From Aeromicrobium wangtongii (lineage in GTDB: Bacteria > Actinomycetota > Actinomycetes > Propionibacteriales > Nocardioidaceae): a stretch of DNA of 64,000 nucleotides. The stretch is taken from positions 3,596,001 to 3,660,000 of the forward strand of contig NZ_CP102173.1 of NCBI RefSeq assembly GCF_024584515.1, read 5' to 3'. The translations under genes were made by a program, and so were the position numbers. This document shows, one piece after another, positions 8,378 through 16,471 of the stretch (position 1 is the first letter of the stretch; each line of letters opens with the position of its first letter). The notes under the pieces were generated by a model. The model ran no database searches and had not been told where the DNA came from. It worked only from the letters and a program-made list of their open reading frames with translations.

Positions 8378-9007
8378 CTACGGGCCCTGCGTGCCCCGTG
8401 CGTCGTAGATCTCCCCGGCGTCCTGTGTCGCGATGAAGATGGCGTCCAGCAGCTCGCGCGGCGTCGCGCACCGCAGCAGCCGCAGCTGGTCCAACGGTCC
8501 GAGGGGTGCGACCGCGGCCAGCTGCCACAGCGACTCGACCGGGTCCTCGCTCAGCTGCACCGATGCCGACCAGGCCTGGTCCTCGAACTCGCTGGCCTGC
8601 AGGAGCGTCCGGCGCACCAGCGCCTCGGTCTGCTCGCGCCGGCTCAGGAGGGACTCGTCCCACACCAGGGGCGGCAGCTCGCGCACCCGGGCGCGGGGGT
8701 ACGGGTCCTCCGCGAGCCACTCGACGACCTCGATCCGCCGGGTCCCCTCCCCCAGGACCGCGAGATAGCCGTCGGCGACCTTCACATCGGCGATCTGGCA
8801 CACGGTGCCGATGTCGAACCGCTTCTCGCCGCCGCCGACCTCCTGGCCGCGCTCGATCAGCACGACGCCGAACTCCGACGTGCCGTCGGGCATGACGTCC
8901 TGCAGCAGCTGCAGGTAGCGGGGCTCGAAGACCCGCAGCGCCAGCGGCATCGCCGGGAACAGCACCGAGCCCAGCGGGAACATGGGGATGTCGGCCAGCT
9001 CGTCCAT
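8378..9007 (-). CDS. LON peptidase substrate-binding domain protein
   Basis: This 209-residue protein consists of the Lon N-terminal (LAN) domain only. MFPLGSVLFPAMPLALRVFEPRY at the N-terminus is diagnostic, followed by GVVLIERGQEVGGG and a helical second half. No AAA+ or protease domain is present. Stand-alone LON-N proteins are widespread in actinobacteria; a role as adaptor or substrate recogniser is assumed from the fold. It lies 42 bp downstream of the siderophore ATPase gene and may be co-transcribed with it, although no functional link is evident. Confidence 0.9.
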   Translation of the reverse strand: MDELADIPMFPLGSVLFPAMPLALRVFEPRYLQLLQDVMPDGTSEFGVVLIERGQEVGGGEKRFDIGTVCQIADVKVADGYLAVLGEGTRRIEVVEWLAEDPYPRARVRELPPLVWDESLLSRREQTEALVRRTLLQASEFEDQAWSASVQLSEDPVESLWQLAAVAPLGPLDQLRLLRCATPRELLDAIFIATQDAGEIYDARGTQGP

Positions 9008-9049
9008 GTGGTCATCCCATCACGCCGCGGGCAGGCGGCAACCCCAGTC

Positions 9050-9871
9050 TCAGGCGAGCGCGCGGATGACCGCCCCGGACGCGTGATGGCGTCCGCGCGG
9101 GACGACCATGGGGGTGTTGCTGACCGGATCGGAGACGATCTCGCAGGCCAGGCCGAACACCTCGGTGACGACCGCCGCGTCGATGACGTCCCGCGGCGCG
9201 CCCTCGGCGAGGATCGCGCCGTTCTTCATCGCGATGATGTGATCGGCGTAGCGGCAGGCCAGGTTGAGGTCGTGCAGGACCAGCACGATCGTCTTGCCCG
9301 ACTCGCGGTTCAGGTCGGTCAGCAGGTCCAGCAGCTCGACCTGGTGGTTGATGTCCAGGAAGGTCGTGGGCTCGTCCAGCAGCAGCAGATCGGTGTCCTG
9401 GGCCAGCGCCATGGCGACCCACACCCGCTGCCGCTGCCCGCCGGAGAGCTCGGCGATGCTCCGGTCGGCGAGCTCGGTCGTGCCGGTGGCCTCGAGGGCT
9501 GCCGCGACGGCGCGCTCGTCCTCGGCGCTCCACCGACGGAACCAGCCCTGGTGCGGATAGCGTCCGCGGCCGACCAGGTCGCCGACCGTGATGCCGTCCG
9601 GTGCGACGGGCGACTGCGGCAGCAGGCCGAGCACCCGGGCCACGTCGACGCTCTTCATGTCCTGCATCGCCCGACCGTCCAGGATGACCTGGCCGCCCCG
9701 GGGGGCCAGCAGCCGGGCGAGTCCGCGCAGCAGCGTCGACTTGCCGCAGGCGTTGGCGCCCACGATGACCGTGATGCGGCCGTCGGGGATCTGGACGTCC
9801 AGATCGGTGACGATGTCGGTGTCGGCGTAGCCGAGGGTGAGGTTCTCGGCCCGCAGTTCGTGTGAGGTCAT
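9050..9871 (-). CDS. Iron-siderophore ABC transporter ATP-binding protein (FepC-like)
   Basis: This 273-residue ATPase has Walker A GANACGKST, the signature LSGGQRQRVWVAMALAQD and Walker B DLLLLDEPTTFLD. The TTFLD after Walker B is typical of the FecE/FepC siderophore and cobalamin class. It powers import through the two FecCD-type permeases encoded immediately upstream. Its ATG overlaps the TGA of the preceding permease by 4 bp (ATGA, 9868-9871), so translation is coupled. No substrate-binding lipoprotein is found in this operon and it must come from elsewhere. Confidence 0.94.
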   Translation of the reverse strand: MTSHELRAENLTLGYADTDIVTDLDVQIPDGRITVIVGANACGKSTLLRGLARLLAPRGGQVILDGRAMQDMKSVDVARVLGLLPQSPVAPDGITVGDLVGRGRYPHQGWFRRWSAEDERAVAAALEATGTTELADRSIAELSGGQRQRVWVAMALAQDTDLLLLDEPTTFLDINHQVELLDLLTDLNRESGKTIVLVLHDLNLACRYADHIIAMKNGAILAEGAPRDVIDAAVVTEVFGLACEIVSDPVSNTPMVVPRGRHHASGAVIRALA

Positions 9872-10905
9872 CCGCCGCGTCCTTCCCGGTTGACGGTGGC
9901 GAGGAGCCAGATGAGGTAGGGCGCCCCGATGATGCCGGTGACGACCCCGGTCGGCAGGACCGCGGGGAGCAGGTGCTGGGCCACCAGGTCGGCCCCCAGC
10001 ACGATGATGGCGCCGACCAGCCCGCTGGCCACGATGCTGCCGGCCGGACCGGTCAGCCGCAGGGCGACGGGTCCGGCGATCAGGGCGACGAACATGAGCG
10101 GTCCGGCAGCAGCGGCGGCGAAGCCGACCAGCACGATCGCCACCCCCAGCAGGGCCAGCCGGACCGGCTCGACCCGGGCGCCGAGGGCTGTCGCGGTGTC
10201 GTCGCCGAGCTCCAGCATGCGCAGCGGACGGTCCAGCATGATCACCAGCGGGACGATGACGAGCACGGCGACGATCAGGGCGCGCAGCTCGCCGGTGCCG
10301 GAGCGACCGACCGAGCCGACCAGCCAGGTCATGGCCTCGCCGGCCTCGTAGCGCTGTGCGCGGGAGAGGACGTAGCCGATGATCGACATCATGAACTGGG
10401 AGACGCCGATGCCGATCAGGATGAACCGGTAGCCGGTGATCCCGTCGCGCCAGGCCAGCAGGTAGATCAGCAGTGCCGTGAGCAGCGCGCCCACCAACGC
10501 CGACCCGGCCACCGCGGCGCTGCCGGCGTGGAACACCAGGATCGCGGAGACCGCGAACAGGCTCGCGCCGGACGAGACACCCACGAAGTCCGGCGACGCC
10601 AGCGGATTGCCCAGCAGCCGCTGGAAGATGGTGCCGGCGGTGCCCAGGGCCACGCCCACGGCGAGCGCGGTCGCGGCCGGCGGGAGCCGCAGGTCACGCA
10701 CGATGAAGTCGGTCGTGGGGTCGTCGCGCAGGTGCAGCACCGAGGCGATGACGTCGACGGGTGAGACGTAGTAGCTGCCGACCATCATCGTCAGGACGAA
10801 CAGGCACAGGACGACGACCGCGAGCGCGCTGGTGACCAGCACCGACCGGCGACGGCGGCGAGCGCGTCCGGCCAGGACGTGGGGGGGCGCGAGCGTGGTG
10901 GCCAC
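9868..10905 (-). CDS. FecCD-type siderophore permease subunit (FepG-like)
   Basis: This 345-residue integral membrane protein of the BtuC/FecCD family has about nine to ten helices. It contains LGTAGTIFQRLLGNPLASPDFVG-type sequence near residues 87-108 and GPLMFVALIAGPVALRLTG near residues 270-290, where the second is the cytoplasmic loop that contacts the ATPase. An Arg-rich N-terminus precedes TM1. It should form a heterodimeric channel with the protein of the next gene upstream, from which it is separated by 5 bp. Confidence 0.93.
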   Translation of the reverse strand: MATTLAPPHVLAGRARRRRRSVLVTSALAVVVLCLFVLTMMVGSYYVSPVDVIASVLHLRDDPTTDFIVRDLRLPPAATALAVGVALGTAGTIFQRLLGNPLASPDFVGVSSGASLFAVSAILVFHAGSAAVAGSALVGALLTALLIYLLAWRDGITGYRFILIGIGVSQFMMSIIGYVLSRAQRYEAGEAMTWLVGSVGRSGTGELRALIVAVLVIVPLVIMLDRPLRMLELGDDTATALGARVEPVRLALLGVAIVLVGFAAAAAGPLMFVALIAGPVALRLTGPAGSIVASGLVGAIIVLGADLVAQHLLPAVLPTGVVTGIIGAPYLIWLLATVNREGRGG

Positions 10906-10910
10906 CGCGC

Positions 10911-11963
10911 TCAGAGCTCCGTGATGCTGCGGTAGCGGACCAGCAGGATGAACACGGGTGCGCCGATGACGCCCAGCACGACGCCGACCTGCAGCTCACC
11001 GGGCGAGACGATGACGCGTCCGGCGATGTCGGCGATCAGCAGGATGATCGGGGTGAGCACCAGTGCATAGGCCAGGATCCAGCGGTAGTCGGGCCCGCAG
11101 ATCATCCGTGCCATGTGGGGGACGACCAGTCCCACGAACACGACCGGCCCGCAGGCCGCTGTCGCGGCACCGCACAGGACCGCGACGGTCACGAACATCA
11201 CGATCCGCGTCAGCCGCACCCGCTGTCCCAGCGCGTGGGCCAGGTCCTCGCCGAGCGCGAGGCCGTTCAGCGCGCGCCCGGCGCCCAGCGCCACGACGAT
11301 GCCGATCACCAGGAATGGCAGCGTCTGCCAGAACACCGGGAAGTAGCGGCCGGCCAGTGAGCCGACCTGCCAGAACCGCAGCTCGTTGAGGGCGGACTCG
11401 TTGTTGAGCACGATCGCATTGGTCACCGAGGTCAGCATCGCGGTGACCGCTGCACCCGCCAGTGCCAGCTTGACCGGGGTCGCGCCCTCCCGGCCGAACG
11501 AGGCGATGCCGTAGACCGCGACGGTCGCGATGCCGGCACCGGCGAAGGCGAACCAGACGTACGTACCCGGCGACTGCGCGCCGAGCACCATGATGCTGAA
11601 GACGATCGCCGCGGCGGCACCCGCGTTGATGCCCATGATGCCCGGATCGGCGAGTGGATTGCGGGTCAGTCCCTGCAAGATGGTGCCGCTGAGCCCGAGC
11701 GCGGCCCCCGCGAACAGCCCGATCAGCGTCCGCGGGACGCGCATCTCGCGGATGACGGTCTCCGAGGCGGCCGAGGGGTCGTAGTCGCTGAACGCCTTCC
11801 AGATGGTGCCGGGGCCCACGCCGCGGGCGCCCATCGTGATGCTGAAGAAGCAGACCACGACCAGGGCGCCGAGCAGGATCACCAGCCCCGTCACCAGAGC
11901 CGCCCGCGAGCGCTGCTGCGGGCGCTGCTCGATCGAGGCCCGGGGGCCGGCGGTGACGCTCAT
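10911..11963 (-). CDS. FecCD-type siderophore permease subunit (FepD-like)
   Basis: This 350-residue FecCD-family permease is the first gene of the three-gene import operon. It has LSGTILQGLTRNPLADPGIMG and CGPVVFVGLVVPHMARM, the two hallmark family loops. The frame is open to a TTG at 11987, but I choose ATG 11963 because the extension would overlap the iron-box region and lacks a ribosome site. About 25 bp upstream lies an IdeR/DtxR-like box (11989-12007), so repression under iron sufficiency is expected. Confidence 0.92.
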   Translation of the reverse strand: MSVTAGPRASIEQRPQQRSRAALVTGLVILLGALVVVCFFSITMGARGVGPGTIWKAFSDYDPSAASETVIREMRVPRTLIGLFAGAALGLSGTILQGLTRNPLADPGIMGINAGAAAAIVFSIMVLGAQSPGTYVWFAFAGAGIATVAVYGIASFGREGATPVKLALAGAAVTAMLTSVTNAIVLNNESALNELRFWQVGSLAGRYFPVFWQTLPFLVIGIVVALGAGRALNGLALGEDLAHALGQRVRLTRIVMFVTVAVLCGAATAACGPVVFVGLVVPHMARMICGPDYRWILAYALVLTPIILLIADIAGRVIVSPGELQVGVVLGVIGAPVFILLVRYRSITEL

Positions 11964-11988
11964 GGCATCTTCAGGGTACCCCAGCAAC

Positions 11989-12007
11989 TTAGGTATGCCT
12001 TGCCAAC
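11989..12007 (-). promoter_or_regulatory. Iron box (IdeR/DtxR-type operator) upstream of siderophore permease operon
   Basis: TTAGGTATGCCTTGCCAAC matches the 19-bp IdeR/DtxR consensus (TTAGGTTAGsCTAACCTAA) at about 12 positions, including the whole left TTAGGT half and the central GCCT. The 3' half is degenerate. It lies 26 bp upstream of the first permease start codon, where it could block a promoter. Function of the downstream genes (siderophore import) supports the assignment. Confidence 0.65.
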
Positions 12008-12019
12008 CCGTCCCGCCGA

Positions 12020-12109
12020 CGGTTTACCACGGTCCCTCCGCAAACGTCGTCCGCCCGTGGGAGATTTCCGTGGGGCGGACGAGGTTTGCGGAGGGACCGT
12101 GGTAAACCG
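12020..12109. repeat. Long near-perfect inverted repeat, 37-bp arms
   Basis: The arms 12020-12056 and 12073-12109 are reverse complements with a single mismatch, separated by 16 bp. The outer half of each arm (GTTTACCACGGTCCCTCC) is itself loosely dyad-symmetric, beginning GTTT and ending AAAC. It lies between the iron box of the permease operon and the terminator of the fad operon. It is much longer than an ordinary terminator stem and could be a miniature inverted-repeat element or an insulating structure. It abuts the 12109-12145 hairpin, sharing one base. Confidence 0.85.
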
Positions 12110-12145
12110 ACGCTGCCCCCGGACCAGGGGTCCGGGGGCAGCGTC
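12109..12145 (-). terminator. Hairpin terminator of the thiolase/FadJ-like operon
   Basis: A perfect 17-bp stem (12109-12125 with 12129-12145) and a 3-nt loop AGG lies 14 bp beyond the stop codon of the FadJ-like gene. There is no U-tract, as is usual for high-GC actinobacterial terminators. With the larger inverted repeat next to it, it should isolate the fad operon from the siderophore operon downstream on the same strand. Confidence 0.75.
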
Positions 12146-12159
12146 GTGAAGGTTTGCGA

Positions 12160-14349
12160 TCAGGCGAACTTCTCGCCGTTCTTGGCCTTCTCCAGCAGCG
12201 AGGCCGGCGGGGTGAACCGGTCGCCGTACTTGGCGGCCAGCTCCTGGGCGCGAGCCGCGAAGGCCTCGACGCCGATGGAGCCGTCAGCGGCCTCGTAGCC
12301 GTTGACGTACTGGATGGCGCCGCCCTGCATCGCCGGGAAGCCGATGCCGAAGATCGAGCCGATGTTGGCGTCCTGGGTCGTGCGGAGCACGCCCTCGTCC
12401 AGGCACTTGATCGTCTCGAGGCTCATGATGAACGTCAGACGCTCCTTGAGGTCCTCGAACGGGGGCTGCTCGTCGGCGACCGGGAACTTCTCGGCCAGGC
12501 CGCTCCACAGTCCCTGACGCTTGCCGTCGACGTACTCGTAGAACCCGGCACCCTTGAGGCGGCTGGGGCGACCGATCTCGATCATCTGGTCGATGATGGC
12601 CTCGGCAGCGTTCGGCTCCCAGGTGCCTCCGGCCTCCTCGACGGCGGCCTTCGACTCGTTGCGGATCTTGACCATGAGCTCCAGGTTCAGCTCGTCGCTG
12701 AGCTGCAGGACGGGAGCCGGGAAGCCGGCCTGCGTCGTGGCGCGCTCGATCGAGACCGGCGAGACGCCCTCGGCGAGCATGCCGATGCCCTCGTTGACGA
12801 AGGTGCCGATGACGCGGCTGGTGAAGAAGCCGCGGCTGTCGCCGACGACGATCGGGGTCTTCTTGATCGCCTTGGTGTAGTCGATGACGCGGGCGATGGC
12901 CTCGTCGGACGTCTTCTCGCCCGCGATGATCTCGACCAGCGGCATCTTGTCGACGGGGCTGAAGAAGTGGATGCCGATGAAGTCCTCGGGACGCTCGACA
13001 CCGTCGGCCAGGATCGTGATCGGCAGCGTCGACGTGTTGGAGCCGAGCAGCGCGTCCGGCTTGACGACCTTCTGCAGCTCGCCGAAGACCTCGTGCTTGA
13101 GCTTGACCGACTCGAAGACGGCCTCGATCACGAAGTCGCTGCCCTCCAGAGCGGCGTAGTCATCGGTGGGCGTGATGCGGGCCAGCAGCTCGTCGGCCTT
13201 CTCCTGCGAGAGGCGTCCGCGCGAGACGGCCTTGTCGACCAGGTTCTGGCTGTAGGACTTGCCCTTCTCGGCAGCCTCCATCGAGATGTCCTTGAGGACG
13301 ACGTCGAATCCGGCCTTCGCCGAGACGTACGCGATGCCCGCGCCCATCATGCCGGCGCCGATGACCGCGATCTTCTCCGCCTTCGTGGGCGCGATGCCCT
13401 CGGGGCGGGACTTGCCGGCGTTGATGGCGCCGAGGTCGAAGAAGAAGGCCTGCGTCATGTTCTTGAACTGCTGACCGATGATCAGGCTGACCAGGTAGCG
13501 CGACTCGATGCGCGATGCGGTGTCGAAGTCGACCTGCGCGCCCTCGACCGCGGCGCTCATGATCGCGCGCGGCGCCTTGTACAGCGCACCCTTGGTCTGC
13601 TTGCGCAGGTTCGCGGGGAACGCCGGCAGGAAGGCCGCGAGCTTGGGGTTGGACGGCAGTCCACCCGGCATGCGGTAGCCCTTGCGGTCCCACGGCTGCG
13701 AGGCAGCCTCCTCGTTGCCTGCGTTGGCCTCGATCCACGCCTTCGCGGCCGGGATGAGCTCGTCCTGCGTCGCGACGAGCTCGTCGACGAGGCCCTCCGA
13801 GAGCGCCTTGGCGGGCTTCATCTGCTGCCCCTGGAGCAGGAACTTCATCAGCGCGTCGGAGATGCCGAACATGCGCACGGTGCGGGTGACGCCACCGCCG
13901 CCGGGCAGCAGGCCGAGGGTCGCCTCGGGCAGGCCGATCGAGTAGCCGCCGTCGACCGCGATGCGGTGGTGGGCCGCGAGCGCGATCTCCAGGCCGCCAC
14001 CGAGGGCCGCTCCGTTGATCGCCGCGACGACGGGCTTGCCCGAGGTCTCGAGCTTGCGCAGCGTGGCCTTGATGGTCTCGACCTCGTCGAACAGGCGCTC
14101 GGCGTCGGCCGGGGTCGCCTGGGTCATGAGCTTGAGGTCACCGCCGGCGAAGAAGGTCTTCTTCGCCGAGGAGATGATGACGCCCTTGATGGAGTCGGCG
14201 TCGGCCGCGATGTCGTTGACCAGCTGGTCGACGGCCGTGGCCATCGACTCCGCGTAGTCGGCGTTCATCGTGTTGGCGCTCTGGTTGGGGTCGTCCAGGA
14301 CGATGTTGGCGATTCCGCCCTCGACCTCGTAACGCACTGCCTGAGTCAT
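12160..14349 (-). CDS. Fatty-acid oxidation multifunctional protein (enoyl-CoA hydratase / 3-hydroxyacyl-CoA dehydrogenase, FadJ/FadB-like)
   Basis: This 729-residue protein has an N-terminal crotonase domain (about 1-190; oxyanion-hole segments KKTFFAGGDLKLM and GAALGGGLEIALAAHH). A linker follows, then a 3-hydroxyacyl-CoA dehydrogenase NAD-binding domain (GAGMMGAGIAYVSAKAGFD near 335) and the C-terminal dehydrogenase domains. It hydrates trans-2-enoyl-CoA and oxidises the L-3-hydroxyacyl-CoA product, the middle steps of beta-oxidation. It lies 37 bp downstream of the thiolase gene, the usual FadAB-type pairing, transcribed together from the operator-bearing promoter near 15680. Confidence 0.94.
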   Translation of the reverse strand: MTQAVRYEVEGGIANIVLDDPNQSANTMNADYAESMATAVDQLVNDIAADADSIKGVIISSAKKTFFAGGDLKLMTQATPADAERLFDEVETIKATLRKLETSGKPVVAAINGAALGGGLEIALAAHHRIAVDGGYSIGLPEATLGLLPGGGGVTRTVRMFGISDALMKFLLQGQQMKPAKALSEGLVDELVATQDELIPAAKAWIEANAGNEEAASQPWDRKGYRMPGGLPSNPKLAAFLPAFPANLRKQTKGALYKAPRAIMSAAVEGAQVDFDTASRIESRYLVSLIIGQQFKNMTQAFFFDLGAINAGKSRPEGIAPTKAEKIAVIGAGMMGAGIAYVSAKAGFDVVLKDISMEAAEKGKSYSQNLVDKAVSRGRLSQEKADELLARITPTDDYAALEGSDFVIEAVFESVKLKHEVFGELQKVVKPDALLGSNTSTLPITILADGVERPEDFIGIHFFSPVDKMPLVEIIAGEKTSDEAIARVIDYTKAIKKTPIVVGDSRGFFTSRVIGTFVNEGIGMLAEGVSPVSIERATTQAGFPAPVLQLSDELNLELMVKIRNESKAAVEEAGGTWEPNAAEAIIDQMIEIGRPSRLKGAGFYEYVDGKRQGLWSGLAEKFPVADEQPPFEDLKERLTFIMSLETIKCLDEGVLRTTQDANIGSIFGIGFPAMQGGAIQYVNGYEAADGSIGVEAFAARAQELAAKYGDRFTPPASLLEKAKNGEKFA

Positions 14350-14386
14350 ATGTGTGTCTTTCTTGAAAAAGGGTGGGAGGGGACGA

Positions 14387-15604
14387 TCAGCTGAGGCGCT
14401 CGACGACGGTGGCGATGCCCATGCCGCCGCCGACGCACAGCGTGGCCAGGCCGTAGCGCTGGTCGCGACGCTCGAGCTCGTCGATCAGCGTGCCGAGGAT
14501 CATCGCGCCGGTCGCGCCGAGCGGGTGGCCCATGGCGATCGATCCACCGTTGACGTTGGTCTGGTCGTGCGGGTAGCCGCCGAGGTCCTTCATGAGGCGC
14601 AGGGCGACGGCCGCGAAGGCCTCGTTGATCTCGAGCAGGTCGATGTCACCGATGCTCAGGCCGGCGCGCTCCAGCGCCTTGAGGCTGGCCGGTCCGGGGC
14701 CCGTCAGCATGATGGTGGGCTCGGAGCCCGACACCGCGGCCGACAGGATGCGGGCGCGCGGCTTGAGGCCGTGACGCTCACCGGCCGCCTCGTTGCCGAT
14801 CAGCACCAGGGCGGCGCCGTCGACGATGCCCGAGGAGTTGCCGGCGTGGTGGACGTGGTTGATCTTCTCGACCCAGTGGTACTTCTCCAGCGCGACGGCG
14901 TCGAAGCCACCCTGGTCGCCGATCTGCGCGAACGACGGGGGCAGCTTGCCCAGGCCCTCGGCGGTCGTGCCCTCACGCACGAACTCGTCGTGATCCAGGA
15001 TCGTCAGGCCCGAGGCGTCCTTGACCGGGATGACCGAGTTCTTGAAGTAGCCGTTGGCGATGGCCTTGGCGGCACGCGCCTGCGACTCGGCGGCGAACGT
15101 GTCGACGTCGAGGCGGCTGTAGCCCTCGACCGTCGCGATGAGGTCGGCGCCGATGCCCTGGGGCACGAAGTCGGTGTCGAAGGCGGTCTGCGGGTCCATG
15201 GCCCACGCGCCGCCGTCCGAGGCCATGGGCACACGGCTCATGGACTCGACGCCACCGGCGAGGATCAGGTCCTCCCAGCCCGAGCGCACGCGGGCGGAGG
15301 CCTGGTTGACGGCCTCCAGGCCGGAGGCGCAGAAGCGGTTGAGCTGGACGCCGGCGACGGTGTCGGGCAGACCGGCCGCGAGGGCAGCGGTCTTGGCGAT
15401 GTCGGCGCCCTGGTCGCCGACAGGGGACACGCAGCCGAGGATCAGGTCCTCGATGCCATCGGTGTCCAGGCTGGGGTTGCGCTTGCGCATCTCGTCGATC
15501 AGGCCGGTGACCAACGAGATCGGCTTGACCTCGTGGAGTGAGCCGGACTTCTTGCCGCGACCTCGCGGCGTGCGGATGGCGTCGTAGACGAAGGCCTCGG
15601 TCAT
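14387..15604 (-). CDS. Acetyl-CoA C-acyltransferase (thiolase, FadA-like)
   Basis: This 405-residue thiolase has the nucleophile in [10 protein letters not shown] (Cys about 92), the motif [16 protein letters not shown] near residues 350-365 with the active-site His, and the second catalytic Cys in CVGGGMGIA near the C-terminus. It cleaves 3-ketoacyl-CoA in the last beta-oxidation step. ATG 15604 begins the conserved [15 protein letters not shown]; the frame stays open upstream but only across the divergent promoter. It is divergent from the MerR gene, with a clear dyad between them at 15677-15693. Confidence 0.95.
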   Translation of the reverse strand: MTEAFVYDAIRTPRGRGKKSGSLHEVKPISLVTGLIDEMRKRNPSLDTDGIEDLILGCVSPVGDQGADIAKTAALAAGLPDTVAGVQLNRFCASGLEAVNQASARVRSGWEDLILAGGVESMSRVPMASDGGAWAMDPQTAFDTDFVPQGIGADLIATVEGYSRLDVDTFAAESQARAAKAIANGYFKNSVIPVKDASGLTILDHDEFVREGTTAEGLGKLPPSFAQIGDQGGFDAVALEKYHWVEKINHVHHAGNSSGIVDGAALVLIGNEAAGERHGLKPRARILSAAVSGSEPTIMLTGPGPASLKALERAGLSIGDIDLLEINEAFAAVALRLMKDLGGYPHDQTNVNGGSIAMGHPLGATGAMILGTLIDELERRDQRYGLATLCVGGGMGIATVVERLS

Positions 15605-15676
15605 GGCAGTTTCCTTACAGAAGAGTCTCGCAGAATCCGATGTGCGGGCACCACAGGGTGGGGCCCGTCTGAATTG

Positions 15677-15693
15677 TGACAGCAACACTGTCA
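15677..15693. promoter_or_regulatory. Dyad operator shared with 18809-18825, between thiolase and MerR genes
   Basis: TGACAG-CAACA-CTGTCA is a perfect 6-bp dyad with a 5-bp spacer. It is preceded by AATTG and followed by A and a GTC two bases on. The same layout, in the same orientation on the plus strand and with the same outer bases, occurs at 18809-18825 in front of the CaiB-acyl-CoA dehydrogenase operon. It lies about 73 bp from the thiolase start and 25 bp from the MerR start. The adjacent MerR protein is the likely binder. Confidence 0.7.
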
Positions 15694-15717
15694 AAGTCAA
15701 AGGGTTGGGGGTGCCAT

Positions 15718-16452
15718 ATGGTCGTGACCATGACCACCACTCCCGCCGAGACCATGAGCGTCGAGCAGCTCGCGGCCCGGGTGGGCATGACGGTCCGCAC
15801 CGTGCGCTTCTACGCCGGCCGCGGACTCATCCCGCCGCCCCGCCGCGAGGGCCGCAACGGCTTCTACGGGCCCGATCACCTCGCCCGGCTCGAGCTGGTC
15901 CGCGAGCTGCAGGCCCACGGCTTCACGCTGTCGGCGATCGAGGGCTACCTCGAGAACATCCCCGCCGACGCGACCCCCGAGCAGGTCGCGGTGCACCGCA
16001 CGCTGCTGGCCCCGTGGATGGCGGATCGTCCGGAGGAGCTGGACCGGGCCGCGCTCGAGGTGCGGGCCGGCCGGGCGTTGAGCGATGACGACATCGAGAT
16101 GCTGGTCGCCCTGGGCGTGGTCGAGCCGACGCCCGTCGAGGACGTCTTCCAGGTCGCCCCGGCCCACCTGGCGGTCGGCATGCAGTTCATCGAGACCGAC
16201 ATGCCCATCGAGGTCGCCCACGCATCGCGGCGCATCTTCGACGAGGCCGGCCGTGCCGTCGCCCGGGAGATCACCGAGGTCTTCCGCACGATGTGGTGGC
16301 CAGAGCTGCGCGCGTCCGGCCGTCCGGTCGAGGACATCACGGCGCTGATCGAGCGGTTCAAGCCGCTGACGATCCAGGCGCTCGTGACGGCCTACGAGAC
16401 CGCGGTCGACGAGTCGAAGCGCGAGACGGTCCGCCGCCGGGCCGAGAGCTGA
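15718..16452 (+). CDS. MerR family transcriptional regulator
   Basis: This 244-residue protein has the MerR winged-helix DNA-binding domain at residues ~14-80 ([29 protein letters not shown]). A dimerisation helix and an effector domain of ~150 residues follow, with no Cys metal-binding pattern. A metal sensor is therefore unlikely and an acyl-CoA or similar organic ligand is more plausible. I choose ATG 15718 (GGGGG just upstream); ATG 15730 is possible, while the ATG-like openings further upstream fall inside the operator. It is divergent from the thiolase operon and probably controls it and the operon starting at 18798. Confidence 0.88.
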   Translation: MVVTMTTTPAETMSVEQLAARVGMTVRTVRFYAGRGLIPPPRREGRNGFYGPDHLARLELVRELQAHGFTLSAIEGYLENIPADATPEQVAVHRTLLAPWMADRPEELDRAALEVRAGRALSDDDIEMLVALGVVEPTPVEDVFQVAPAHLAVGMQFIETDMPIEVAHASRRIFDEAGRAVAREITEVFRTMWWPELRASGRPVEDITALIERFKPLTIQALVTAYETAVDESKRETVRRRAES

Positions 16453-16468
16453 CGGCGGCGGACCGCCG
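16453..16468. terminator. Short GC hairpin between convergent MerR and acyl-CoA dehydrogenase genes
   Basis: A 6-bp stem CGGCGG/CCGCCG with a CGGA loop sits in the 19-bp gap between the two stop codons and could serve both directions. It is short and lacks a U-tract, so the call rests mainly on position. Confidence 0.45.
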
Positions 16469-16471
16469 GGG

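Noticed and set aside
12154-14394. Long plus-strand open frame of 746 codons opposite the FadJ-like gene
   Set aside because: Its composition is Arg/Asp/Leu-rich and repetitive (typical of high-GC antisense frames), no motif is recognised, and the minus-strand frame encodes a complete beta-oxidation enzyme.
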